Shown one piece after another: positions 16,201 through 25,372 of a stretch of DNA of 64,000 bases. Source of the stretch: Paracoccus litorisediminis (lineage in GTDB: Bacteria; Pseudomonadota; Alphaproteobacteria; Rhodobacterales; Rhodobacteraceae); assembly GCF_009711205.1 (NCBI RefSeq), contig NZ_WMIG01000002.1, forward strand, positions 248,001 to 312,000, in the 5' to 3' direction. The notes under the pieces were generated by a model. That model saw nothing but the letters and a program-made list of their open reading frames with translations. It did no database searches and had not been told where the DNA came from. Numbering within the stretch: position 1 is the first letter of the stretch; each line of letters starts with the position of its first letter. A program made the translations under genes and the position numbers.

Positions 16201-16722
16201 ATGACATTGCGCAGCATCCTCCTTCACCCCGATCCGCGGCTGAAAAAGCCCTGCGACTACGTCGCGCGCATCACGCCCGAGATCGAAACCCTGGCCGCCG
16301 ACATGCTGGCCACCATGTATGACGCACCGGGCGTAGGTCTGGCCGCGCCGCAGATCGGCGTCCTGTCCCGGCTTTTCGTCATGGATTGCGAGAAGGACCC
16401 CGAGGCCGAGCCGAAGCCTTTGGTCATGGTCAATCCCGAGATCGACTGGGGCTCTGAGGCGCTGAACACCTATGAGGAAGGCTGCCTGTCGATTCCGGAC
16501 CACTATGCCGACGTGACCCGCCCCGCCGAGGTCCGCGTCCGCTGGCTGGGTCTGGACGGCAAGACCCATGAGCGCGAGTTCGACGGGCTGTGGGCCACCT
16601 GCGCCCAGCACGAGATCGACCATCTGGATGGCCGACTGTTCATCGACTATCTCAGCCCGATGAAGCGTCAGATGATCACCCGCAAGATGGTCAAGCTGAA
16701 GCGCGATCGCGCCCGCGCCTGA
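16201..16722 (+). CDS. def: Peptide deformylase
   Basis: The 173-residue enzyme removes the formyl group from the N-terminal methionine of nascent proteins. All three active-site motifs are intact: GVGLAAPQIG (residues 44-53), EGCLS with metal ligand Cys95, and QHEIDH with His137, catalytic Glu138 and His141. It starts a plus-strand run with a second, degenerate def gene, two hydrolase genes and fmt, the enzyme that adds the formyl group to Met-tRNA. The short region upstream is a divergent promoter shared with the PatB-like gene. Confidence 0.97.
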   Translation: MTLRSILLHPDPRLKKPCDYVARITPEIETLAADMLATMYDAPGVGLAAPQIGVLSRLFVMDCEKDPEAEPKPLVMVNPEIDWGSEALNTYEEGCLSIPDHYADVTRPAEVRVRWLGLDGKTHEREFDGLWATCAQHEIDHLDGRLFIDYLSPMKRQMITRKMVKLKRDRARA

Positions 16723-16760
16723 TCCGTCCCCGTTAACGATTTCCGAAAAAGGCGCCGCCG

Positions 16761-17261
16761 ATGACCGTCCGCCCGTTCATTCCCTATTCCGACCGCCGCC
16801 TGCATACCGCCGCCGAACCCGTGGCCGAGATCACCGAGACCGTGCGGATGATCTGGGACGACATGATCGACACCATGGACGCGATGCCGGGTGTCGGTCT
16901 TGCTGCGCCGCAGATCGGGATCATGCAGCGTTTGGCAGTGGTCGATGCCTCGGACAAGCGCGGTCAGGCCGTGCGCATGGCCAATCCCGAAGTGCTGCAC
17001 GCCTCGGTGCAGCTGCGCCCCCATGACGAGGCCAGCCCGAACCTGCCCGGCGTCTTTGCCCGGATCGAACGTCCCCGCGCCGTCACCGTGCGCTTCATGA
17101 ACGATCAGGGCGAAATCGAAGAGCGCGATTTCGTCGGATTGTGGGCGACCTCGGTGCAGCACCAGATCGACCACCTGAACGGCAAGGTCTATGTCGACCA
17201 CCTGTCACCTTTGCGCCGCAAGATGCTGGTCGCGAAATCGGACAAGCTGAACCGACACTGA
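16761..17261 (+). CDS. Peptide deformylase-like protein, probably inactive
   Basis: This 166-residue paralogue of the upstream deformylase keeps motif 1 (GVGLAAPQIG, residues 44-53). Motif 2 is EASPN instead of EGCLS, so the metal-ligand cysteine is Ser92. Motif 3 is QHQIDH, so the catalytic glutamate is Gln135. The two histidines (134, 138) remain. From what is known of deformylases it should bind metal poorly and lack normal hydrolysis. The frame is intact and the fold well conserved, so it is a maintained pseudoenzyme or has another role, not a decaying pseudogene. Confidence 0.9.
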   Translation: MTVRPFIPYSDRRLHTAAEPVAEITETVRMIWDDMIDTMDAMPGVGLAAPQIGIMQRLAVVDASDKRGQAVRMANPEVLHASVQLRPHDEASPNLPGVFARIERPRAVTVRFMNDQGEIEERDFVGLWATSVQHQIDHLNGKVYVDHLSPLRRKMLVAKSDKLNRH

Positions 17262-17352
17262 GCCGCGCTTTCCTTTCGCGAAAACCGCGTCTAACCTGAC
17301 CGCGGGCGTCCGTTTTTGGGCCCGATCCTGATCGAAAAGGGACCGCTGGCCT

Positions 17353-18990
17353 ATGTTTTCGATTCTTCCGTTACTGGCCGGGCTGCTGATGGCTGCCGCC
17401 TCTCTGACCCCCTCGCTGATTCCCCGCGACTGGATATTGCAAGGCGTGCTGGCCGGGACCTCGATGGCGGCGGGCTATCTGGTGCTGGTCTTTATGCTGG
17501 CCCTGTGGCGAGCGCTGCAGATCCCGTTGCTGCCGCGCCGCTGGGCGACGATCTGCCATGTCGTGCTGGCCATCCCGGTGCTGGCCCTGTTGGTGCGCTG
17601 CGTCGCCCTGACCGATGACTGGCAGAACAGCATCCGCTCGCGCATGGAAATGCCGCCGCTGGAGGCCGCGAACACCACCAAGATGATCCTGCTGGCGGCA
17701 GCGGTGTTCCTGATCCTGTATCTGCTGGGCCGGGGGATGCAGGGCCTGTTCAACCTGCTGCGCAACCGGCTGGCGCGCTATATCCCCTCGGCCAGCGCGA
17801 ATGTGCTGGGATTGCTGCTGGCGGCGGTGATCGTGCTGCTGATCACCCGCGACGGCGTGGTCAACTGGGCCTTCCGCATCGCCGACCAATCCTATGCCGC
17901 AGCCCAGCACATCACCGACCCGAACACCCCCGCCCCGACCGAGGACTGGCGGGCTGGCGGACCTGCCTCCAAGGTCGATTGGGGGCTGATGGGCAAGCCG
18001 GGGCGCGATTTCGTCCTGAGCGGGCCTCGCGCCGCCGCGATCTCGGGCTTTGTCGGGCGTCCGGCGCTTGAGCCGCTGCGGATCTATGTCGGCCTTGCGC
18101 AGGACAAGTCGCCCGAGGTCCGTGCCCAGATCGCTCTGGACGAGATGATCCGGCTGGGCGCGTTCGAGCGCAAGGTGCTGATCGTCGCCAGTCCGACCGG
18201 AACTGGCTGGATGGACCCCGCCAGCTATGACGCGCTGGAATACATGCATGCGGGCGATGTGGCGACGGTGGCGGTGCAATATTCCTACTTGCAAAGCCCG
18301 ATGGCGCTGATCTTTGAAACCCGGTCCGGGCTGGATCAGGCGACCGCGACCATGCGCCTGATCTATGAGCATTGGCGGCACATGCCCGACAATGCCCGGC
18401 CCCGGCTGTACATGCACGGGATCTCGCTGGGGGCGTGGTCCTCAATGTATTCCTTCAGCCCGTTCCAGATGATGAATGAGCCGATTCAGGGCGCGCTTTG
18501 GGTCGGCCCGCCCTTCCCGTCGGAGCTATGGCGCCAGACCAACAACGCCCGCCGCCCCGGCAGCCCCTTCATCCTGCCCGAAATCGATGACGGCGAAGTC
18601 ATCCGCTACGCCAGCCAGTTCGCGCCGCCCGACCGCTCGGGCAAGCCATGGGGACGGCTGCGCATCCTGTATCTGCAGCATGCCAGCGACGCGATCGTGT
18701 TCTACAACGCCACCTCGCTGTGGCGCGCGCCGGAATGGATGTATGAACCGCCCGCGCCCGATGTCTCACCCTTCCTCAACTTCACCCCGATCGTGACCCA
18801 GCTGCAACTGGCCGTGGACATGGCGGTCTCGACCTCGACCCCGCCGGGCTTCGGCCATACCTATGACGCCGAGGAATATATCGACGGCTGGGTCAGCGTC
18901 ACCGCGCCCGAGGGTTGGACCCCGGCGGATACCGCGCGGCTGAAGGCGAAATGCGGCAAGGACGGGCTGCTTGGATGCAAAAACGGCTGA
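17353..18990 (+). CDS. Membrane alpha/beta-hydrolase (Abhydrolase_9 type)
   Basis: The 545-residue protein has four or five N-terminal membrane helices (within residues 1-175) and a C-terminal alpha/beta-hydrolase domain. The nucleophile motif is MHGISLGAWSS, with a Gly-x-Ser-x-Gly elbow. The arrangement matches the Abhydrolase_9_N plus Abhydrolase_9 families, which are poorly characterised and may be membrane esterases or lipases. Conserved segments include IVASPTGTGWMDPAS and VAVQYSYLQSP. The last 16 bases overlap the next hydrolase gene. Its link to def and fmt is positional only. Confidence 0.87.
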   Translation: MFSILPLLAGLLMAAASLTPSLIPRDWILQGVLAGTSMAAGYLVLVFMLALWRALQIPLLPRRWATICHVVLAIPVLALLVRCVALTDDWQNSIRSRMEMPPLEAANTTKMILLAAAVFLILYLLGRGMQGLFNLLRNRLARYIPSASANVLGLLLAAVIVLLITRDGVVNWAFRIADQSYAAAQHITDPNTPAPTEDWRAGGPASKVDWGLMGKPGRDFVLSGPRAAAISGFVGRPALEPLRIYVGLAQDKSPEVRAQIALDEMIRLGAFERKVLIVASPTGTGWMDPASYDALEYMHAGDVATVAVQYSYLQSPMALIFETRSGLDQATATMRLIYEHWRHMPDNARPRLYMHGISLGAWSSMYSFSPFQMMNEPIQGALWVGPPFPSELWRQTNNARRPGSPFILPEIDDGEVIRYASQFAPPDRSGKPWGRLRILYLQHASDAIVFYNATSLWRAPEWMYEPPAPDVSPFLNFTPIVTQLQLAVDMAVSTSTPPGFGHTYDAEEYIDGWVSVTAPEGWTPADTARLKAKCGKDGLLGCKNG

Positions 18991-19850
18991 TCCTGATGGG
19001 TGCGGGTGCGGGTGTCGCGATCATTCTGGCCATCCTCGGGCTGAACACGGCACGCAACGCGGCGGGCTGGCAGCCGATCACCCATACCCCCGCCCAGCGT
19101 GAGGCGCTGCTGGCCCCGTCATGGCGCATCCTGCATCCCAAGACCCCCGGCCCGCACAAGGCGGCGATCCTGCTGTCGGGCTGCGACGGCGTGCATGACA
19201 ACATGGATTACTGGGCGCAGGTCCTGCTGGATCAGGACCGCACGGTGATGATCCTTGACAGCCACGCCCCCCGCAAACTGGACCGCGCGCAGGCATGGCG
19301 GGCGATCTGCGCCGGGCAGGTCCTGCCGGGGTCAGAGCGCGCCGGCGATGTCGCCGTGGCCATCACCGCGTTGCAGCACATGCCGGGGATCGACCCACGG
19401 GACACGATGCTGCTGGGGGCCTCGCACGGGGGCTGGACCGCGATGGAACTGATGGCGGGCCTGAGCAGCCCCACCCCACCGCCCGGCCTGACGGAATGGC
19501 CTGAAAAGCCCGCCGAGCTGGCCGCACGCATCGGTCCGGTCGTGCTGCTTTACCCCTATTGCGGGCTGCTCAGCCGCGGCGAGGAAGGGCGCTGGCCGCC
19601 CGGATCGGCAGGGCTGATGATCCTTGCCGAAAATGACAGCATCACCGATCCAGAGGCCTGCCGCGACATGGCGAACAAGCTGGTCGGCAAGGGCGTCGAT
19701 CTGCATATGGTGACCCTGCCCGGCATCAATCACGGCTTCGACCAAAGCGAGCGTTCCGCGCTGTCGTCGCTGGAGCTCAACCCGGAAGCCCGGGCCAAGG
19801 CGACCACGCTGGTCACGGATTTCCTGCAGGATTTTGCATCCCGCCCCTGA
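18975..19850 (+). CDS. Dienelactone hydrolase-like alpha/beta-hydrolase, exported
   Basis: The 291-residue protein begins with a basic start and a hydrophobic anchor (residues 4-22), placing the enzyme domain outside the cytoplasm or on the membrane. It has SGCDGVHDN near the first strand, the nucleophile elbow GASHGGWTAME, an aspartate candidate in ILAENDSITDP, and a histidine in GINHGFDQSE, so the triad looks complete. It resembles dienelactone-hydrolase-family proteins of unknown substrate. The ATG at 18975 overlaps the previous gene by 16 bases and is preferred to an upstream in-frame start at 18915. Confidence 0.82.
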   Translation: MQKRLILMGAGAGVAIILAILGLNTARNAAGWQPITHTPAQREALLAPSWRILHPKTPGPHKAAILLSGCDGVHDNMDYWAQVLLDQDRTVMILDSHAPRKLDRAQAWRAICAGQVLPGSERAGDVAVAITALQHMPGIDPRDTMLLGASHGGWTAMELMAGLSSPTPPPGLTEWPEKPAELAARIGPVVLLYPYCGLLSRGEEGRWPPGSAGLMILAENDSITDPEACRDMANKLVGKGVDLHMVTLPGINHGFDQSERSALSSLELNPEARAKATTLVTDFLQDFASRP

Positions 19851-19892
19851 TCCGCGCTATGAGGGCCGCGACAACAGGAAGGGCCAAGGCAT

Positions 19893-20786
19893 ATGCGCGT
19901 CATCTTCATGGGAACCCCGGATTTCTCGGTACCGGCACTGCGGGCCATCGCCGCGCGCCATGAGGTCGTCGCGGTCTATTCCCAGCCGCCCCGGGCCGCC
20001 GGTCGCGGGCAGAAGCCCCGCCCCTCGCCCGTCCATCGCGCTGCCGAGGAGCTGGGCCTGACCGTCCGCACGCCCGAACGCCTGAAATCCCCCGAGGATC
20101 AGGCCGAATTCGCCGCGCTGAATGCCGATGTCGCGGTGGTCGTGGCCTATGGGCTGATCCTGCCGCAGGTGGTGCTGGATGCGCCGCGTCTGGGATGCGT
20201 GAACATCCACGCCTCGTTGCTGCCGCGCTGGCGCGGGGCCGCGCCGATCCATCGCGCGATCATGTCGGGCGACGCGGAAACCGGCGTCGCCATCATGCAG
20301 ATGGAGGCGGGCCTTGATACCGGCCCGGTGCTGGCCGAAACGCGCACCCCCATCGGCCCCTCGGACACCACTGCCGACCTGCATGACCGCCTGTCCGCGA
20401 TGGGAGCAGAGCTGATCGTCGACACGCTGGACCGCCTGCCCCTGACCGCCGTGCCCCAGCCCGAGCAAGGCGTGACCTATGCCGCCAAGATCGACAAGGC
20501 CGAGGCCCGCATCGACTGGACCCGCCCCGCCACCGATATCGACCGCCAGATTCGCGCCCTGTCGCCTTTCCCCGGCGCGTGGTGCCTGATCGGGACCGAG
20601 CGGGTAAAGCTGCTGCGCTCGCGCCTGACCGACGGCGCGGGTCGTCCGGGGCAGGTGCTGGCGGGCTTCTCGGTCGCCTGCGGCACCGGCGCGATCGAGG
20701 TCATAGAGGCGCAGCGCGAAGGCAAGCGCCCGATGCCCGCATCCGAGATCCTGCGCGGCCTGACCCTGCCCGACAGCTTGGCCTAA
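19893..20786 (+). CDS. fmt: Methionyl-tRNA formyltransferase
   Basis: The 297-residue enzyme transfers a formyl group from 10-formyl-tetrahydrofolate to initiator Met-tRNA. The N-terminal Rossmann domain opens [15 protein letters not shown] and includes [18 protein letters not shown], the folate-site signature with the catalytic Asn/His pair. A C-terminal OB-like domain (about 207-290) binds the tRNA. Length is typical (about 300-315). It ends the def - def-like - hydrolase - hydrolase - fmt run. A 42-base gap separates it from the previous gene. Confidence 0.96.
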   Translation: MRVIFMGTPDFSVPALRAIAARHEVVAVYSQPPRAAGRGQKPRPSPVHRAAEELGLTVRTPERLKSPEDQAEFAALNADVAVVVAYGLILPQVVLDAPRLGCVNIHASLLPRWRGAAPIHRAIMSGDAETGVAIMQMEAGLDTGPVLAETRTPIGPSDTTADLHDRLSAMGAELIVDTLDRLPLTAVPQPEQGVTYAAKIDKAEARIDWTRPATDIDRQIRALSPFPGAWCLIGTERVKLLRSRLTDGAGRPGQVLAGFSVACGTGAIEVIEAQREGKRPMPASEILRGLTLPDSLA

Positions 20787-20904
20787 CCCCCGGCGATTGC
20801 AGCAATTTCATCACAGCCCACCGACGGCGTATCGGGGGCTGCGATGGATTGGCACTTGTCATGCTATCTTCACGCCACACCGAAATCGCAAAGGAGGATT
20901 TGCG

Positions 20905-21453
20905 ATGGACGACATGATGCGTGTGATGGCTGCAAATTGGTGGATGGTGCTGCTGCGTGGGATTGCCGCGATCCTGTTCGGGATCGTCACGCTGATCTCG
21001 CCGGGCCTGACCTTGTTCGCGCTGCTGATGGTGTTCGGGGCCTATGCGGTCTTTGACGGGGTCATGGCGCTGGTCACCGCCTTTCAGCGCCGGGCCGAGG
21101 ATGACCGCTGGTGGGCATGGGCGCTGGACGGGGTACTGTCCATCGCCATCGGCCTCATGGCCCTGTTCTGGACCGGGGCGACGGCACTGGCCTTCATCAT
21201 CTGGATGGCGATCTGGGGCGTGATCGCGGGCGTCTTCCGCATCGTCGCCGCCATCCGCCTGCGCCACGAGATCGAGGGCGAATGGGCCTTGGCGCTCAGC
21301 GGGCTGTTGCTGGTGATCTGGGGCGTGCTGATGGCGACGCTTCCGGCAGCGGGGCTGCTCAGCCTTGCATGGCTGATCGGGACCTTCGCCATCCTGATCG
21401 GGCTGTCGCTGGTGGTTCTGGCCTTCCACCTGCGCAAGACGAACGCGGCCTAG
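20905..21453 (+). CDS. HdeD-family membrane protein (DUF308)
   Basis: The 182-residue protein has six short membrane helices in a DUF308 pattern, starting NWWMVLLRGIAAILFGIVTL, and resembles the acid-resistance membrane protein HdeD. The role in this organism is unknown. The start at 20905 is supported by a strong AAGGAGG ribosome site at 20891-20897; the longer ORF from 20797 has none. Its TAG stop shares a CTAG tetranucleotide with the stop of the convergent hrpB gene. Confidence 0.88.
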   Translation: MDDMMRVMAANWWMVLLRGIAAILFGIVTLISPGLTLFALLMVFGAYAVFDGVMALVTAFQRRAEDDRWWAWALDGVLSIAIGLMALFWTGATALAFIIWMAIWGVIAGVFRIVAAIRLRHEIEGEWALALSGLLLVIWGVLMATLPAAGLLSLAWLIGTFAILIGLSLVVLAFHLRKTNAA

Positions 21454-23858
21454 GTCCCGCGCGGCTTGGCCCGCGTCGTCGGGTCGGCCTCCAGCGGGTT
21501 TTCGGGCCAGGGGTGGCGTGGATAGCGGCCGCGCATGTCCTTGCGCACATCGGCATAGCTGCCGGTCCAGAAGCCCGGCAAGTCGCTTGTGACCGCGATG
21601 GGCTTTGCGCCCGGCGACAGCATGGAAATCCGCAGCGCCCGCCCGCCCACGACCGGGTGGCGGGCAACGCCGAACAGCTCCTGCAGCTTCAGTTCGATCG
21701 AGGGGGTCTCGTGGTCGTAATCGATCGGGACCTTGCGGCCCAAGGGCGTCACGAAATGCGCGGGGGCGGCCTGATTCAGCTTTTGCTGTCCGTCCCAACC
21801 GATCCGGGCCTTCAGCGCCTCGGTCAGATCAAGTCCCTTCAAGTCCGAGGCAGTCCGCACCTTGCCCAGCCACGGCAGCAGCCAATCTGCGTCCTCCAGC
21901 AGGCTGTCGTCATCGACCGGCCCCAGTTCCGGGACCAGCGCGATCCGCGCCCTTAGCCGCGCCGCGCCGGGGCTCCAGCTCAGGCCAATGGCGCGCAAGC
22001 CTTCGATGGCGGCGCGGGCCATGGCCTGCGGATCGGGATTGTCCAACGCACGGTCGGCCAGAACCAATGCCCCCAGCCGCTCCTGTCTGCGGGCAAGGAT
22101 GCGGTTGTCGCGCCGCGACCATTCGACCACCTCGACCATCTCGATCCGCTCGGCGAAAAGGCTGCGGATGTCACCCTCATCGACCGGCGCGGCCATGCGG
22201 ATGCGGGCCTCGCGCGTGTCGCCATCCAGATCAGTGGCGACGATGAAACGCGCTGCGGCCAGCGTGTCCCCTTCAGGCAGGATCGCGCCCTTTCCGCCCG
22301 ACAGGACATAGCGCGGCTGGTCGCCCTTGCGCCGCAACCCGATGCGGTCGGGATAGGCCAAGGCAGCCATCGCGCCCGGCGCAAGGCCCTGCCCCTCGGG
22401 GGCCATGCGGCGCAGGCGTTTGGCTTCGTCGCGGATGCGGTGCAGCGTGCCCGCATTGACCAGCCACGGATGGCGGGCCTCATAGTCGCGCGTGTCGCGG
22501 ATGGCGCGCAGGCGCAGGGTCAGGTCGGTGGGCGCGCCGGTCAGGGGATCGCGCTCGCCCATCAGCGCAGCCAGATCGGCAGCATCGCGCCCCGCGACGA
22601 CCAGCATATGCGCCAGACGCGGATGAAGCGGCAGCGCGACCAAAGCCCGGCCATGTTGGGTGATATGGCCCCCAGCATCCAGCGCACCCAGATCGCGCAG
22701 CAACACCCGCGCCTCGGTCAGCGCGCCTTCGGGTGGCGGGGTCAGAAAGGCCAGATCCGCCCCGTCCGAGCCCCAATTGGCCAGTTCCAGCGCCAACCCG
22801 GCCAGATCGGCCACGGTGATTTCCGGCGGCGCAAATGCGGGCAGCGCGCCTTCCTCGGCCCGCGCCCACATGCGGTAGCAGATGCCCGGCGCAACCCGGC
22901 CGGCACGGCCGCGGCGCTGCTCGGCTTCGGCCCGGCTGACGCGCTCGGTCACCAGTCGCGACATGCCCGAACCCGGATCGAAACGCGCCCGCCGCGCCCG
23001 GCCTGCATCGACCACCACCTTGACACCCGGAATGGTCAGCGAGGTTTCGGCGATCGAGGTCGCCAGCACGATCCGTCGGCGCGTCCCGGCAGGGGCAAGC
23101 GCCGCACGCTGCGCCTTGAAATCCATCGCGCCGAACAATGGCACGATTTCGGCATCAAGGTTCAGCGCGGCAGCAACGCGGCGGATCTCGCCCTCGCCCG
23201 GAAGAAAGGCAAGGATGGTGCCACCGAGATCGCGGGTGGCCGCCTCGGCTTCAGAGATCAGCCGCGCGGCCTCGGGGACCAGACGCGCTCCCACCGGCAA
23301 GGGGCGGTCCAGCCAGCGCGTCTCGACCGGATAGGCGCGGCCGTCCGAGCGGATCACCGGTGCATCGTCCAGCAGCGCGGCGACCGGCTCGGCATCCAGC
23401 GTCGCCGACATCACCACGATGGCCAGATCGGGACGCAAAGCCTGCCGCGCCTCATAGGTCAGGGCCAGACCCAGATCGGCATTCAGGCTGCGTTCGTGGA
23501 ATTCGTCGAAGATCACGCAGCCCACCCCGGACAGTTCGGGATCGAACTGGATCATCCGGGTCAGGATACCTTCGGTCACGACCTCAATGCGGCGGCCCGG
23601 CACAGATTCCCCCCGAATGCGGTAGCCGACGGTCTGGCCAAGCGCCTCGCCCAGTGTTTCGGCCATGCGTTCGGCAGCAGCGCGGGCGGCAAGGCGGCGG
23701 GGCTCCAGCATGAGGATGCGGCCCTTGACCGTGGGCAGCAACGCCAAGGGCACGCGCGTCGTCTTGCCCGCGCCGGGCGGCGCCATCAGCACGGCGCGGC
23801 CCTGCTGTTCCAGCGCGGCGACAAGATCGGGAAGGGCGGCATCGATGGGCAGGATCAT
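21450..23858 (-). CDS. hrpB: ATP-dependent helicase HrpB
   Basis: The 802-residue DEAH-type helicase has Walker A APPGAGKTT (26-34), motif II DEFH in CVIFDEFHERS, motif III SATLD, and motif VI region QRRGRAGR. The HrpB-specific C-terminal domain ends with the family-typical HPWPENPLEADPTTRAKPR stretch. HrpB's cellular RNA substrate is unknown in most species. The start at 23858 (MILPIDAALPDLV) is chosen because the 92-codon upstream extension overlaps the divergent ycjX gene and looks non-coding. Convergent with the HdeD-like gene. Confidence 0.93.
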   Translation of the reverse strand: MILPIDAALPDLVAALEQQGRAVLMAPPGAGKTTRVPLALLPTVKGRILMLEPRRLAARAAAERMAETLGEALGQTVGYRIRGESVPGRRIEVVTEGILTRMIQFDPELSGVGCVIFDEFHERSLNADLGLALTYEARQALRPDLAIVVMSATLDAEPVAALLDDAPVIRSDGRAYPVETRWLDRPLPVGARLVPEAARLISEAEAATRDLGGTILAFLPGEGEIRRVAAALNLDAEIVPLFGAMDFKAQRAALAPAGTRRRIVLATSIAETSLTIPGVKVVVDAGRARRARFDPGSGMSRLVTERVSRAEAEQRRGRAGRVAPGICYRMWARAEEGALPAFAPPEITVADLAGLALELANWGSDGADLAFLTPPPEGALTEARVLLRDLGALDAGGHITQHGRALVALPLHPRLAHMLVVAGRDAADLAALMGERDPLTGAPTDLTLRLRAIRDTRDYEARHPWLVNAGTLHRIRDEAKRLRRMAPEGQGLAPGAMAALAYPDRIGLRRKGDQPRYVLSGGKGAILPEGDTLAAARFIVATDLDGDTREARIRMAAPVDEGDIRSLFAERIEMVEVVEWSRRDNRILARRQERLGALVLADRALDNPDPQAMARAAIEGLRAIGLSWSPGAARLRARIALVPELGPVDDDSLLEDADWLLPWLGKVRTASDLKGLDLTEALKARIGWDGQQKLNQAAPAHFVTPLGRKVPIDYDHETPSIELKLQELFGVARHPVVGGRALRISMLSPGAKPIAVTSDLPGFWTGSYADVRKDMRGRYPRHPWPENPLEADPTTRAKPRGT

Positions 23859-23994
23859 GGGGTGCTTATGGCAAAACCGCCCTGCGACGGAAAGGCTTTG
23901 GACGCCCGCGGTTTTCTTGCGACATTGCGCCACCCCTACAAAAGCCGCGCCACCCTGCATATCTTGATCGGCGCAGAACCAGACCGGGGACAGG

Positions 23995-25362
23995 ATGGGA
24001 ATCGCAGACGATCTGATGCAGGGGCTCGGGATTTCCGACCCGGTGATCCGGCTGGGCGTCACGGGCCTGTCGCGGGCGGGCAAGACCGTCTTTATCACCT
24101 CGCTGGTGGCAAACCTTCTGGATCGCGGCCGCATGGGCGCGCTGCGGGCGGCGGCCGATGGCTCGCTGAAGGCGGCTTGGCTGCAGCCCCAGCCCGACGA
24201 TACCGTGCCGCGTTTCGACTATGAGCGGCATCTGGCGGCGATGACCGGCCCGGATCCGCATTGGCCCGAGGGCACGCGCCATGTCAGCCAGCTGCGCCTG
24301 TCGCTGCGCACCCAGCCGCGCGGGCTGATCGCGGGATGGCGCGGACAGCAGGTCGTGCATCTGGATATCGTGGACTATCCCGGCGAATGGCTTCTGGACC
24401 TGCGGTTGATGGATCGCGAGTTCGACACATGGTCGGCTGAGGTCTTTGACCGCATGAAGGGCCGCCCCGGCGAGGATGCCTTCCGCGCCGCGCTGAATGG
24501 CGCAGACCGGGACAATTTCAATGAATCCGCCGCGCAAGCGCTGGCCGCCGCCTATACCGCCCATCTGCATCTGGCGCGCGACGCGGGCTGGTCGGACTGC
24601 ACCCCCGGCCGTTTCCTGATGCCCGGAGAGCTTGAAGGCTCTCCCGCGCTGACCTTCACCCCGCTGCCGCCCGAGTTTCGTGGCAGCCCGCTGTGGCGCG
24701 AATTCTCGCGCCGCTATGGGTCGTACAAATCGCGGGTGGTGAAACCGTTCTTCCGCGACCATTTCGCCCGGATCGACCGGCAGGTGGTGCTGATGGATGT
24801 GCTGGGCGCGATCCATGCCGGGCCGCAGGCGGTCGAGGACATGCGCCGCGCCATGGCCGACATCCTGACCGCCTTTCGTCCCGGTCGCGCTGGCTGGCTG
24901 GCGCAGCTTCTGGGCACGCATCGCGTCGGGCGCATTCTTTTCGCCGCGACCAAGGCCGACCATCTGCACCATATCCAGCACCCGCGCCTGACCGCGATTA
25001 CCGGGGCAATGCTGCGCGAGGCGCGCGACCGCGCCGATTTTTCCGGTGCGCGGACCGAGGCCATGTCCATCGCCTCGCTGCGGACCACGACCGAAGAAAC
25101 CATCCGCCAGAATGGCGAGGACCTGCCCGCCGTGCGCGGCACGCTGATGGACGGGCGGCAGGCGGCCTTCTATCCGGGCGATCTGCCCGCGAACCCGGCC
25201 GAGCTTCTGACCCATGCCCGTCAGGGCGGCGAGCACTGGCTGGACGGCGATTACGCGATCATGGACTTCGCCCCCGCCCCCAATACCATCAGGCCGGGCG
25301 ACGGGCCGCCGCATATCCGGTTGGACCGGGCGGCGGAGTTCCTGTTCGGCGACCAGATTTAA
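23995..25362 (+). CDS. ycjX: YcjX-family P-loop protein
   Basis: The 455-residue YcjX (DUF463) family protein has a Walker A motif GLSRAGKT (residues 24-31) and the family segment VDYPGEWLLDLRLMD, which functions like a switch II region. YcjX proteins are GTPase-like, stress-associated proteins usually encoded with ycjF, as here (10 bases apart). In E. coli the pair follows the phage-shock operon. No psp genes are visible here. The gene is divergent from hrpB across 136 bases that should contain both promoters. Confidence 0.92.
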   Translation: MGIADDLMQGLGISDPVIRLGVTGLSRAGKTVFITSLVANLLDRGRMGALRAAADGSLKAAWLQPQPDDTVPRFDYERHLAAMTGPDPHWPEGTRHVSQLRLSLRTQPRGLIAGWRGQQVVHLDIVDYPGEWLLDLRLMDREFDTWSAEVFDRMKGRPGEDAFRAALNGADRDNFNESAAQALAAAYTAHLHLARDAGWSDCTPGRFLMPGELEGSPALTFTPLPPEFRGSPLWREFSRRYGSYKSRVVKPFFRDHFARIDRQVVLMDVLGAIHAGPQAVEDMRRAMADILTAFRPGRAGWLAQLLGTHRVGRILFAATKADHLHHIQHPRLTAITGAMLREARDRADFSGARTEAMSIASLRTTTEETIRQNGEDLPAVRGTLMDGRQAAFYPGDLPANPAELLTHARQGGEHWLDGDYAIMDFAPAPNTIRPGDGPPHIRLDRAAEFLFGDQI

Positions 25363-25372
25363 GGAATACGCC

